Source: Candidatus Methanoperedens sp.
GTDB taxonomy: Archaea; Halobacteriota; Methanosarcinia; Methanosarcinales; Methanoperedenaceae
Length of the DNA: 60,019 bases
Assembly (NCBI GenBank): GCA_026552975.1
Contig: JAPMTR010000073.1
Coordinates: forward strand, 1-60,019
Direction of reading: 5' to 3'
Notes under the pieces: model-generated
What the model was told of the DNA's origin: nothing
The model's database searches: none
The model's input: the letters and a program-made list of their open reading frames with translations, nothing else
In this document: positions 45,050 through 54,211 of the stretch, in pieces
Layout of the letters: every line of letters begins with the position of its first letter
Numbering within the stretch: position 1 is the stretch's first letter
Translations under genes and position numbers: made by a program

Positions 45050-47710
45050 ATGTATTATCATGATCAAAAAATAGAGGATGTATTTGGATCGCTTGTCACA
45101 TCTTCGCAAGGCATCACGGAACAGGATGCAGCAAAGCGGTTAGTTACTTATGGTCCAAACGAACTTATTGAAGATAGACAAACATCACGCTTTGAGATGT
45201 TGATATCTCAATTTAAGGGATTTCTTATCATAATCCTTATTGCAGCGGCAGTAGTATCTGCTTTGCTCGGGGAGATCGCTGATTCGATCATAATTTTGCT
45301 GATAGTTATCCTGTCAGGTGTGCTGGGTTTTTTCCAGGATTACAGGGCACAAAAAGCAATCGAAGCGCTCAAAAAAATGGCAGCTCCAACGGCAACAGTC
45401 TTAAGAAGCGCAAATAAGTCAGTTATCCCTGCGTCAGGAGTTGTACCGGGCGATATTATTCTTCTCCAGACAGGTGATGGGATACCTGCTGATTCTCGAC
45501 TCATCGAATCCATCAACCTCCAGGTCGATGAGGCGTCACTTACTGGTGAATCCACACCTGTACCTAAGATAACTGACATTATTTCCAGGGAAGCATTGGT
45601 AGCTGACAGGAAAAACATGGTATATATGGGCACATCAGTTACATACGGCCGGGGAAAAGCCGTTGTCACTGCCACAGGAATGAAGACAGAACTTGGCAGC
45701 ATAGCTGGAATGCTAGAAAAGATCGAGAGAGAAAAAACCCCGTTGCAGTTTGATCTTGACAGGCTCGGTGTCTGGATAGGGATTATAACCATGATCGTTG
45801 TGGCATTTGTTTCGATCCTGGGGGTCATGAGCGGATTTGATATTATTGATATGTTCATATGGGGTGTTGCACTTGCAGTCGCAGCGATCCCTGAAGCTCT
45901 TCCGGCTGTCGTGACAGTGTGTCTTGCTCTTGGTGTAAGACGAATGGTCAAACGCCATGCACTTGTCAGAAAACTGCCTTCTGTAGAGACACTGGGAGCC
46001 ACAACGGTCATATGTTCCGACAAAACAGGAACTCTAACCCGCGATGAAATGACTGTCAGGAATATCTATATTGAGGGAAGAATGCTTGATGTCACAGGGT
46101 CAGGATATGAACCTGTCGGGGATTTTATGATCGGTGACATAAAGATCAATCCGGAAGAAGAGGATTTCAAAGCCCCGGGAAATATGCTCCTAATATGCGC
46201 ACTGTGCAATGATTCTGAGCTGGTGAATGAAAAATCAACATGGCATATAAAAGGGGATCCTACTGAAGGCGCGCTTGCCGTCCTTGCACAAAAGGGCGGA
46301 ATTCGAAAACATGAGGTCGAAAAAATGTATCGGCGCATAGATGAGATACCCTTTTCATCAGAGAGAAAAATGATGACTACGATCTATTCGATGCCTGGTG
46401 GAGTATTTGCATACTCCAAAGGTGCACCTGAAGTTATTCTGGATTCATGCAGTTCTATTTATCAAAATGGCTCTGTGGTTGAGCTAAAAGTCGATGAAAA
46501 AGTACAGATCATCGAAGTAGTAAAGACCATGGCGTCCAGGGCCCAGCGAGTCCTGGCTTTTTCCCAAAAACCACTAAAAGATTCTTACCCGGTCAATGAT
46601 GTCGAAAAGGAAATGGTCTTTATTGGACTTGCCGGGATGATCGATCCGCCAAGGGAAGAGGTAAAAACAGCGATAGCAACATGCAAAAGAGCCGGCATAA
46701 AGACAGTCATGATAACAGGTGATCACCAATTAACAGGATGCACTGTTGCAAAAGAATTGGGTTTGTTCGGTAAAGGGGAAATGACGCTCACAGGAGCGAA
46801 ACTTGATACAATGGATGATAATGACCTTGAGCGCATTGTTGAAAATGTTTCAGTGTATGCAAGAGTGACACCGGCCCATAAAATGCGAATAATCGATGCC
46901 CTTAAGAAGAAAGGACATGTGGTCGCCATGACCGGGGATGGCGTTAATGACGCACCTGCTTTAAAGTCGGCAGATATTGGAATAGCCATGGGCATTACAG
47001 GAACGGCTGTCAGCAAGGAAGCATCGGATATGATCCTGACCGATGATAATTTCACTTCAATAGTAGCTGCTATTGAAGAAGGAAGGAATATATTCAAGAA
47101 TATCAGGAATTTTGTCCAGTACGGGATTGGCTGCCATATCGGAGAAGTCCTTATCGTTCTTATTGCGATGCTCACCTGGCAGGAGATTCCACTTATTGCT
47201 ATCCAGATATTATGGATAAACCTGATAACCGATGGGCTTCCTCCTATAGCGCTATCTGTTGAACCTCCTGATAAGTCTTTGATGATGAAAGCACCAAGGA
47301 GACCGGATGAGGGTATAATCACTAAAAGAGTATTAGTATATGGCCTGGCAATTGGTATTTTAATTGCCCTGCAGGCATTGTTCTTATTCAGATGGTCACT
47401 TGATGGGTCGGGTCTTTTAAAAGCAAGAACGATGGTTTTTACCCTGATAGTTATATCTATGATGTTCAATGCCTTCAACTGGCGCTCTGAGAGGCTTTCG
47501 ATCTTTGAGATCGGGATCTTTTCGAACAGGACGCTTTTATATGCTGTTGGAAGTACTATATTGCTGCAGCTTCTTGTTATTTATGCACCGATCCTTAATG
47601 GTCCTTTTAATACTGTGCCTCTGGGTCTCATGGATTGGGTAATCATAATTCTTCTTGCATCTACGACGCTCATATTTGTTGAGGTTTCTAAGTTCTTTGA
47701 AGCGAAATGA
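45050..47710 (+). CDS. Type IIA cation (Ca2+-like) P-type ATPase
   Basis: This is an approximately 886-residue P-type ATPase with N-terminal cation ATPase domain, actuator TGES (SLTGESTPVPK), the phosphorylation motif CSDKTGTLTRDEM, the nucleotide-binding KGAPE segment, GDGVNDAPALK, and ten helices. The PEALP motif (AAIPEALPAVVT) and the C-terminal cation ATPase domain place it with type II SERCA/PMR1-like pumps, so Ca2+ or Na+/H+ are the candidates. The first 27 in-frame codons upstream (from 44969) lie in what looks like the promoter; ATG 45050 fits the family's N-terminus, although AAGGGGAT at 45016 is too far from it. Confidence 0.9.
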   Translation: MYYHDQKIEDVFGSLVTSSQGITEQDAAKRLVTYGPNELIEDRQTSRFEMLISQFKGFLIIILIAAAVVSALLGEIADSIIILLIVILSGVLGFFQDYRAQKAIEALKKMAAPTATVLRSANKSVIPASGVVPGDIILLQTGDGIPADSRLIESINLQVDEASLTGESTPVPKITDIISREALVADRKNMVYMGTSVTYGRGKAVVTATGMKTELGSIAGMLEKIEREKTPLQFDLDRLGVWIGIITMIVVAFVSILGVMSGFDIIDMFIWGVALAVAAIPEALPAVVTVCLALGVRRMVKRHALVRKLPSVETLGATTVICSDKTGTLTRDEMTVRNIYIEGRMLDVTGSGYEPVGDFMIGDIKINPEEEDFKAPGNMLLICALCNDSELVNEKSTWHIKGDPTEGALAVLAQKGGIRKHEVEKMYRRIDEIPFSSERKMMTTIYSMPGGVFAYSKGAPEVILDSCSSIYQNGSVVELKVDEKVQIIEVVKTMASRAQRVLAFSQKPLKDSYPVNDVEKEMVFIGLAGMIDPPREEVKTAIATCKRAGIKTVMITGDHQLTGCTVAKELGLFGKGEMTLTGAKLDTMDDNDLERIVENVSVYARVTPAHKMRIIDALKKKGHVVAMTGDGVNDAPALKSADIGIAMGITGTAVSKEASDMILTDDNFTSIVAAIEEGRNIFKNIRNFVQYGIGCHIGEVLIVLIAMLTWQEIPLIAIQILWINLITDGLPPIALSVEPPDKSLMMKAPRRPDEGIITKRVLVYGLAIGILIALQALFLFRWSLDGSGLLKARTMVFTLIVISMMFNAFNWRSERLSIFEIGIFSNRTLLYAVGSTILLQLLVIYAPILNGPFNTVPLGLMDWVIIILLASTTLIFVEVSKFFEAK

Positions 47711-47798
47711 AAAAAAATATCCATCTCAAATCCAGGTAATATTTTCAAAGTCTTGACAGAAAAACATTTATCTCTCTTTGCCCTGAAATCAGCATATA

Positions 47799-49058
47799 AT
47801 GCTATTCAAACCCATTGCCCAACTCTCGGTTATCGAACAAGAACGCCTGCTTATACGGGAAACTGCCCTTAAAGATGTTTTAGCGCCCGTTACTTCAATA
47901 CTCAATGATGTCAAAGAAAAAGGGGACTCTGCGATTCGAAAATATACTCTGCAGTTTGACAAGGCCAGTATTGATGAAATTGAGGTATCCCACCACGATA
48001 TACATGAAGCTGTTTTTTCACTCGATAAAAAACTTTTAACTTATCTAAAAAAAGCCTCTTTGAATATTAAAGCGTTCCACGAAGCACAGCTTCAAAAAGA
48101 CTGGATGAAAGAATTCTCACCCGGAATAAAGCTGGGGCAGCGTATCACACCTCTTGAGACGGCGGGAGCATATGTTCCCGGCGGAAGGGCGACGTATCCA
48201 AGTACAGCTCTTATGACCGTGATCCCTGCTAAAGTCGCAGGGGTGAAAAATGTGATTATTTGTACTCCGCCAAAACCGGACGGGACTGTTGATCCTCTTA
48301 CGCTTGCAGCTGCGCATATCGCGGGTGCGAACAGGGTTTTCAGGGTCGGAGGAGTGCAGGCAATAGCAGCAATGGCATATGGCACTGAAACTATCCCGAA
48401 AGTGGACAGGATCGTGGGGCCTGGCAATGTTTATGTAACTGCGGCAAAGATGTATTGCCAGGTATCCATTGATTTCCCTGCCGGGCCAAGCGAAGTCCTG
48501 ATCATTGCGGATGATTCGGCAAGAGCTGATTTTATCGCATCTGATATGGTCGCGCAGGCTGAACATGATCCAAATGCGGTTTCTATACTTGTTACGCCGT
48601 CTGTTGAACTGGCAAAAAAGGTAATTCATGAAATAACGGCACAGGCAAAAGAGGGGGATAGAACGCAAATTATTCAAAGATCACTTGAAAATGCCGCTAT
48701 CCTTACCGGTTCACTGGATGAATGCATTGAGTTTTCAAATAAATACGCACCTGAGCATCTTGAGATCATGACGTGCGAGGATATCCTGGACAAAATAAAG
48801 CACGCAGGGTCGATATTTATTGGCTCATATGCTCCTGTGTCAGCAGGAGATTATGCTTCCGGGACAAATCATGTGCTTCCTACAGCAGGATATGCAAGAG
48901 TATTATCAGGTTTGAATACGGATCATTTCATAAAAAGATCAAGCGTCCAGATCATTGAAAGGAATGGACTTGATGCCATAAGTGAGACAATAATCGGATT
49001 GGCAGAAGCTGAAGGACTCAAGGCACATGCAAATGCAGTCCGGATCAGAACGTTGTGA
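47799..49058 (+). CDS. hisD: Histidinol dehydrogenase
   Basis: This complete 419-residue HisD has the family blocks [58 protein letters not shown] and [17 protein letters not shown] with the zinc and catalytic His/Glu residues. It oxidises histidinol to histidine in the last two steps of histidine synthesis. It stands alone without other his genes. A TATA-like ACATTTATC lies at about 47764, roughly 35 bases before the ATG. The stop is 8 bases from the converging membrane protein gene. Confidence 0.96.
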   Translation: MLFKPIAQLSVIEQERLLIRETALKDVLAPVTSILNDVKEKGDSAIRKYTLQFDKASIDEIEVSHHDIHEAVFSLDKKLLTYLKKASLNIKAFHEAQLQKDWMKEFSPGIKLGQRITPLETAGAYVPGGRATYPSTALMTVIPAKVAGVKNVIICTPPKPDGTVDPLTLAAAHIAGANRVFRVGGVQAIAAMAYGTETIPKVDRIVGPGNVYVTAAKMYCQVSIDFPAGPSEVLIIADDSARADFIASDMVAQAEHDPNAVSILVTPSVELAKKVIHEITAQAKEGDRTQIIQRSLENAAILTGSLDECIEFSNKYAPEHLEIMTCEDILDKIKHAGSIFIGSYAPVSAGDYASGTNHVLPTAGYARVLSGLNTDHFIKRSSVQIIERNGLDAISETIIGLAEAEGLKAHANAVRIRTL

Positions 49059-49066
49059 TTGGACGA

Positions 49067-49447
49067 TCAATTTGAACTTTTGGCAGCCTTTTTCAATGAT
49101 TTCAATATTTTATACCACTCATTCAGGAACAGGATCAACCCTAAAAGAGCTATGAGTTCAAAGGATTCATATGTCGCAAAATCAGGTTCATTATTCCCCA
49201 GACTCTCAAGGAAGTTGTGGAAAAGCATAAAAAAACCTGCAATAAATATAAATACACAACTTCTTATAAAACTCGACCTATTTGATATGACTTTATCTGG
49301 ATTTGTTTCTGCATTATTCAAAGACCTCCACATCAAAATGATCTGGACTCCCAGATAAACTGCGACCAGAGTGAATATGGTAATTATTCCCTGGATAACT
49401 CTATAGATCGCAAAATCATTAATAAAATTTCCCAATAACTCGTCCAT
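49067..49447 (-). CDS. Small membrane protein of unknown function
   Basis: This 126-residue protein has three clear hydrophobic segments (about 15-40, 62-82 and 92-110) and a basic C-terminal end (LKSLKKAAKSSN). It matches no family I recognise. It converges on hisD, so the two are not cotranscribed. Confidence 0.7.
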   Translation of the reverse strand: MDELLGNFINDFAIYRVIQGIITIFTLVAVYLGVQIILMWRSLNNAETNPDKVISNRSSFIRSCVFIFIAGFFMLFHNFLESLGNNEPDFATYESFELIALLGLILFLNEWYKILKSLKKAAKSSN

Positions 49448-49534
49448 TCGATAAGACTTCGTTCTCTTCCTTTATAATGATTTGCATTACATTACCCAGC
49501 ATTTTATATACTTTCAACACTAAAACCAGATACC

Positions 49535-49672
49535 ATGGCAATGTCTAAAAAGATTATGGAGCGAAAAGAGAAGGATAGAAAAGAAAAAGTATCAGAACTT
49601 GAGAAATTGGCAGCAGCCGGAAGCGGTGATGCCAAGAAAAAACTTGCCAAAGAAAAAAGAAAGCTAAAATAA
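49535..49672 (+). CDS. Small lysine-rich helical protein
   Basis: This 45-residue frame (ATG at 49535, or 49541) is strongly charged: it starts MAMSKKIMERKEKDRKEK, then has a short AAAGSGDAKKK turn and ends EKRKLK. It has the look of a single long helix and could bind nucleic acid or the ribosome. The coding capacity is plausible by composition but unproven; no Shine-Dalgarno site is evident, and a TATA-like TTTTATATA at 49502-49510 suggests a leaderless transcript. Confidence 0.55.
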   Translation: MAMSKKIMERKEKDRKEKVSELEKLAAAGSGDAKKKLAKEKRKLK

Positions 49673-49682
49673 TCTCATAATT

Positions 49683-50471
49683 TTATTTTAATATTTCCGC
49701 GGGGGCACCGCATAATTTCACAAGCGCCTCAGCCTCGATAAAATGAAGGCTGGCGGGAATGATCAGGATATGAAGAGGCCCACCGAAATCATGATCCTTT
49801 AATTTTCCAAGATAATCAGAATGAACCTCAGGAGTTACTGACCCTGCCCTGGCAATTCCCACAGCAAGGGCGTTAACCAGTATCCCTTCACCCCTTCTTT
49901 CTTCCATTTCCAATAGCAGTGAAGCGGCATTTCTTACATCCATAAATCCTTTTTCCCTGTCGATATCAAGAAAAACAAGTGTATGCAGGTCGTTTTTCCT
50001 ATTCATTTTAATAGTATCATACGGAGCTTCGGAAATTATCGTTTTTTCTTTCCGCTTATAAGGAAATGGTATAGTCGTTGATTTTCCGAACCTGTAATTC
50101 TGAAGTCCACTTAATCCCGATGCTGCAGATGAAATAGATGGCGCGTGTATAATAGCGCACTCAATACCTGAATCCCTTGCTCGCAGACGCAGGTCAATAT
50201 GCGTTGTTGCAACCATGGCATCCCCGCCTGTTAAGAATACTACATTTTCATCTTTTGCGCGCAATAACCAGGCAGGGTCCTGTTCAACATCTTCTCTTGA
50301 CAATACTGTAAGCTTTTTTCCATACAATTTTTCCATTGATCCTATGGAAGTGCCAAAAAGGTGTGAAGTATAGAACTCCACATAGGCAACATCAGAATTC
50401 CTGATAGCTTCCAAACCTTTTACTGTAATATCTTTTTCATCATAGAGCCCCAGGCCAATAAATGTGAGCAT
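49683..50471 (-). CDS. dph5: Diphthine synthase
   Basis: This 262-residue SAM methyltransferase of the tetrapyrrole methylase fold begins MLTFIGLGLYDEKDITVKGL, the standard Dph5 start, and has the blocks AYVEFYTS, VVFLTGGDAMVATTHIDL and HAPSISSAASGLSGLQNYRFG. It methylates the modified histidine of elongation factor 2 on the way to diphthamide. The length and all blocks are normal. It lies among other housekeeping genes. Confidence 0.95.
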   Translation of the reverse strand: MLTFIGLGLYDEKDITVKGLEAIRNSDVAYVEFYTSHLFGTSIGSMEKLYGKKLTVLSREDVEQDPAWLLRAKDENVVFLTGGDAMVATTHIDLRLRARDSGIECAIIHAPSISSAASGLSGLQNYRFGKSTTIPFPYKRKEKTIISEAPYDTIKMNRKNDLHTLVFLDIDREKGFMDVRNAASLLLEMEERRGEGILVNALAVGIARAGSVTPEVHSDYLGKLKDHDFGGPLHILIIPASLHFIEAEALVKLCGAPAEILK

Positions 50472-50547
50472 AATTCTTTAATTGGGTTTATTATTTGTAA
50501 GTCTTACCATCGAAAACTATAAACTTTAAGTGAACTAAAATATAGTG

Positions 50548-50673
50548 ATGGAAACCAATCAAGAAATGAATAGGATAGGTCTCACGATAGGAAGCATTTT
50601 AGGATATATTACGATCCTTGCCGGAATAATAATGACTGTCTTTCTCCTTGAAACTGTTTTTCTGGGAAAATGA
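50548..50673 (+). CDS. Small single-helix membrane protein
   Basis: This 41-residue frame has a polar start (METNQEMNRIG) followed by one membrane helix (about residues 14-38) and ends LGK. It lies 28 bases before the trm5-like gene on the same strand. Its codon composition agrees with the neighbours, but I cannot name a family, and a chance frame cannot be excluded. Confidence 0.5.
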   Translation: METNQEMNRIGLTIGSILGYITILAGIIMTVFLLETVFLGK

Positions 50674-50701
50674 TATAATTATTGCCTTGTGAAATTCTAC
50701 C

Positions 50702-51679
50702 ATGAAGGAATCCCTATGTATAAGGGTTCATAGAAGTGAAGGAGAGTCAATACGCAAGAAACTGGTCGATTTGTGTGTTCTCAATATGGATTTGAAAATA
50801 CGATCAATTGGAGAATACTTATTAATTCCTGTCACAGCCCGACTTGAAGAAATTGGCGAACTGACTATAGATATTTTTGAGGTGCTCGAATACGAACGTC
50901 CTCTTGCACAGGCTCCGGGCGCTTATGAATTGATAGGAGATATTGCTATAATCGACCAGCATGAGGTGAATGTGGAAGATATTGCAAAGATCCTTTTGCA
51001 GCATAAGAATATAAAAACAGTATTACAGGCAAAGAGCGCTGTTTCAGGAGAGTACAGGACGCGTGAGCTTGAGTTTATTGCAGGAGAAAAAAAGAATGAG
51101 ACAGTTTACAGGGAAAACGGATGCAGGTACCTGCTTGATGTTTCTAAAGTATATTTTACACCACGATTATCAACCGAGAGGATGAGGATCGCAGAGCAGG
51201 TAAAAGATGGGGAAAAGATCGTGGATATGTTCGCCGGGATCGGACCATTCAGTATCCTTATTGCTAAGAGATCCCCGGGTGCGCAGGTCATTTCTATTGA
51301 TAAGAACCCGGTCGCGATCAAATATCTCCGGGAAAATGCAAAGCTAAATAAGCTCGGGAACATCGAAATAAAAGAAGGGGATGCGCATGAGGAAGTGTCC
51401 GGGATATCTGATGCTGACCACATTATAATGAATCTCCCTCATAGCGCAATTGAGTTCATTGATGCCGCTCTGGGGATAATCAATAATGGCGGGATCATTC
51501 ATTTTTATGCTATCTCTCATGAGGATGATCTATTTGAGGGGATTTTTAAAGTGATCGAAGAACACGCCGCAAGAACTGGGTTCCGGGTCATTTCTCTTGA
51601 TAAAAGGATCGTGAGGCCATACGCGCCATATCAGTATAATGTGTGTATAGAGTTCAGGGTAGTGTCCCGCCAGGGTTAA
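50702..51679 (+). CDS. tRNA (guanine-N1)-methyltransferase, Trm5 family
   Basis: This 325-residue protein has the Trm5 layout: an N-terminal D1-like part, a D2 domain with KIRSIGEYLLIPV, and the class I methyltransferase domain with IVDMFAGIGPFSILIAKRSP, the acidic VISIDKNPVAIK, and the NLPHSAIEF motif IV. Trm5 methylates G37 of tRNA; archaeal relatives also act in wyosine formation (Taw2). The motif NLPHSA fits Trm5 better than Taw2. Its stop overlaps that of cofE on the opposite strand (51676-51679). Confidence 0.88.
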   Translation: MKESLCIRVHRSEGESIRKKLVDLCVLNMDLKIRSIGEYLLIPVTARLEEIGELTIDIFEVLEYERPLAQAPGAYELIGDIAIIDQHEVNVEDIAKILLQHKNIKTVLQAKSAVSGEYRTRELEFIAGEKKNETVYRENGCRYLLDVSKVYFTPRLSTERMRIAEQVKDGEKIVDMFAGIGPFSILIAKRSPGAQVISIDKNPVAIKYLRENAKLNKLGNIEIKEGDAHEEVSGISDADHIIMNLPHSAIEFIDAALGIINNGGIIHFYAISHEDDLFEGIFKVIEEHAARTGFRVISLDKRIVRPYAPYQYNVCIEFRVVSRQG

Positions 51680-52437
51680 ATCGTCAAATTATCAAAACAC
51701 GCAAAATACAGGCACTCTTCCCTCGCTATCTGCTGGATCTCAATGCTTCCTTTAATAAATACCGCCGGAGCATCCCTGATAAGCACAGCGGGTGTGCTCT
51801 CGTCTGCCTCGCCCATCACGATTTGCGCTGCAGAAACAAGATTATCGGCTGTAGCTCGTCTTGTGATTAAGAGCAATTTTCCAAAAAGGTCTTTTTTCCC
51901 TCTGAAATCCTCCACAGGTTCGATCCCTGCGCAACCAAGAGCGATACCAACACAACCGAGGCGCAGGGGCTGTGTTCTGCTATCGCCAACAATGACTGCG
52001 ATATTGCATTGGTATTTTTTCATGAGCTTTTCCCTTATTTCAATTGCGCTTTTCCTGGGGTCGGCCGGAAGCAGCACAACGTACCCTTCAGGAGCATTCG
52101 AATTATCGATCCCGGCGCTTGGTGAAAGCACCCCTTTTGTGATCGTTACAACAACTCCCGGTATCCCGCCAAGTATCTCATCAGATTCCCTAATGATAAG
52201 CTCCATCTTCCTGGGGTCATTTTGATATACTTTTGAGAGCTCGATCGCTTTTTTTGAGGGCGTTACATCCTCTAAATTCACAATTCTGCCCTCTGCTGTT
52301 GCCACGGCGGATTCTGCCAGGACCAAAATATCGTTTTCTTGAAGCGCTAAGCCTGCTGTCTCCATTGATTTGCATAGCACGGCGGCCATATCATCCCCGG
52401 GTTTTATAAGAGGTGTTTTTATACCGATCAATTGCAT
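51676..52437 (-). CDS. cofE: Coenzyme F420-0:L-glutamate ligase
   Basis: The protein starts MQLIGIKTPLIKPGDDMA and has the CofE blocks DILVLAESAVATAEG, IDNSNAPEGYVVLLPADP and VGDSRTQPLRLGCVGIALG. It adds glutamates to F420-0 using GTP. At 253 residues from this start the length is normal; upstream residues to 52491 are in frame but not family-like. AAAGGAAT about eight bases before 52437 can serve as ribosome site. The presence of F420 synthesis fits a methanogen-type archaeon. Confidence 0.94.
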   Translation of the reverse strand: MQLIGIKTPLIKPGDDMAAVLCKSMETAGLALQENDILVLAESAVATAEGRIVNLEDVTPSKKAIELSKVYQNDPRKMELIIRESDEILGGIPGVVVTITKGVLSPSAGIDNSNAPEGYVVLLPADPRKSAIEIREKLMKKYQCNIAVIVGDSRTQPLRLGCVGIALGCAGIEPVEDFRGKKDLFGKLLLITRRATADNLVSAAQIVMGEADESTPAVLIRDAPAVFIKGSIEIQQIAREECLYFACFDNLTI

Positions 52438-52559
52438 TTTCTTAATTCCTTTTGATTCGATCTTCTTTTGGAAATATTTAAAATGTACCAATTTTTATTG
52501 TTATACTTGATCTTTTGTACATGAACAATTTATTATGTTGAAAAGTCATTATTTTAATA

Positions 52560-53642
52560 ATGCAAAGTCCAAGAATAATTATTCACATGGATATGGACTA
52601 CTTTTTTGCCCAGTGTGAGGAAAAAAAAGATCCTGCGATCAAGGGCAAACCGGTGGTCATATGCGTGTATTCAGGCAGAAGCAAGGATAGCGGCGCTGTA
52701 AGCACAAGCAATTATGAGGCCAGAAAATTCGGGATAAAGGCGGGCATACCTATAAGCATGGCAAAAAAACTGAACCCAGATGCCATTTTCTTGCCGGTCA
52801 ATATGGAACTTTATAGAAAAGTCTCTCTTGAGATCATGGGAATACTGAGGGGTTATTGCGGGGATATTGAACAAAAGAGCATAGACGAAGCATTCTGCGA
52901 CATAACGGGTAATGTTGATGATTTTGATGAGGCAAGGACTTACAGTTTAATGATCAAAAAGGAGATCAGGGAAAAAGTTGGATTGACATGCTCAATAGGT
53001 GTCGCACCCAACAAACTTGTTGCCAAGATAGCTTCCGATTTCCAGAAACCTGACGGCCTGACAGTAGTGAAGCCTGAAGAAGTCAGGGGTTTCCTGACGG
53101 CACTTGAAATAAAAGCTCTTCCAGGTGTGGGTAGTAAGACCGGTCAGAGACTGAATGAGATGAATATCAGGACAATAGGCGATCTGTCAACATTGCCCGG
53201 GGATGTTCTTATCAGGGAGTTTGGAAAAGCCAGAGGTGAATGGTTGAAACAGGCATCAAAGGGAATAGATGATTCCCCCCTGGAAGAACATGAAGGCTCA
53301 GGGCAGATCGGACGGATAGCAACCTTAAAAGAAGATACGGATGATCTTTCGATTATTAGTGAAGTGATCAACAGCCTTTCAGCCGATGTTTACCGGAAAC
53401 TGACAGATCGAAAAATAGGATTTAGATCGATCGCTTTTATTGCCATAGCTACTGATCTTAAGACACGGGCAAAAAGCCATACTCTGTCTGTGCCTGCAAA
53501 AGACCTGGATACAATAAAAAGCAATGCCCATGAGCTTGCAAAACAATTCCTTGTCGAAAATCCGGTCAGGCTTCGAAGAATAGGGGTGAGAGTGGGGAAT
53601 TTGGTCAAGGAAAAGGGGCAGATGACGCTGGGGGATTTTTAG
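52560..53642 (+). CDS. dinB: DNA polymerase IV (Y-family)
   Basis: This 360-residue Y-family polymerase has the palm residues in HMDMDYFFAQCEE (Asp11) and QKSIDEAFCDIT (Asp109/Glu110), the SIGVAPNKLVAKIAS block, the helix-hairpin-helix around LPGVGSKTGQRL, and a little-finger domain. The C-terminus QMTLGDF is a PIP box for binding the sliding clamp. It carries out translesion synthesis. Length and motifs are complete. The gene is divergent from cofE across about 120 bases. Confidence 0.95.
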   Translation: MQSPRIIIHMDMDYFFAQCEEKKDPAIKGKPVVICVYSGRSKDSGAVSTSNYEARKFGIKAGIPISMAKKLNPDAIFLPVNMELYRKVSLEIMGILRGYCGDIEQKSIDEAFCDITGNVDDFDEARTYSLMIKKEIREKVGLTCSIGVAPNKLVAKIASDFQKPDGLTVVKPEEVRGFLTALEIKALPGVGSKTGQRLNEMNIRTIGDLSTLPGDVLIREFGKARGEWLKQASKGIDDSPLEEHEGSGQIGRIATLKEDTDDLSIISEVINSLSADVYRKLTDRKIGFRSIAFIAIATDLKTRAKSHTLSVPAKDLDTIKSNAHELAKQFLVENPVRLRRIGVRVGNLVKEKGQMTLGDF

Positions 53643-53732
53643 AGAAATATCATTTTACTTATATCAAAAATCTCTTCTTGAAACCTCAGCGTTTCGATAT
53701 CTCTTTATACTTTTCAACAGTATAATTGAACC

Positions 53733-54182
53733 ATGAACCGGACTTTATTAATATTAGTTTTGTTTTTTATTCTTTCAGTGGCTTTATCGGGATGCATCGA
53801 TAATAGGAAATCTGAAGAAAACAAAATTGCAGACACCACGATATCCGAGAAAAACACATTTATGAACATCAATGTCACACAGGGAAAAGAAATGATCGAC
53901 AGGGGAGAAGTTTTCATTCTTGATGTCAGAAGACCGGATGAATACTCTAATGGGCACATCAGAAATTCAACACTACTGGCAGTCCAGGATATTCCGGCGC
54001 AGGACCTTGAGACAAAACTTAAAGAATTACCAAAGGACAGCAAGATCCTTGTATATTGCAGATCAGGAAGTCGAAGCGTTGCGGCCAGCAATATCCTGGT
54101 GAATAACGGTTTTTCGCAGGTTTATAATATGCAGGGTGGAATTAACGGATGGATAAGTGCCGGTTATGAAACCGTACAATGA
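53733..54182 (+). CDS. Rhodanese-like lipoprotein
   Basis: This 149-residue protein has a signal peptide with lipobox LSGC (Cys20), a short linker and a rhodanese domain: VFILDVRRPDEYSNGHI and the active-site loop CRSGSRSVAAS, with the persulfide-bearing Cys present, then QGGINGWISAGY. It is thus probably anchored at the outside of the membrane and can carry sulfane sulfur. It begins a plus-strand run with DsrE-, IscS- and IscU-like genes. Confidence 0.88.
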   Translation: MNRTLLILVLFFILSVALSGCIDNRKSEENKIADTTISEKNTFMNINVTQGKEMIDRGEVFILDVRRPDEYSNGHIRNSTLLAVQDIPAQDLETKLKELPKDSKILVYCRSGSRSVAASNILVNNGFSQVYNMQGGINGWISAGYETVQ

Positions 54183-54211
54183 GAAATCAAAAAAAATAAG
54201 AAGGATTCAAA

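Noticed and set aside
48117-48677. A long antisense frame within hisD, and similar long antisense frames in glmM and the P-type ATPase
   Set aside because: These are shadows of strongly biased genes; the sense-strand proteins carry complete family motifs and the antisense products do not.
51900-51960. A GGTTCGATCC stretch like a tRNA T-arm
   Set aside because: It lies inside cofE in frame with conserved residues, and no acceptor stem or anticodon arm can be formed around it. I found no tRNA in the window.
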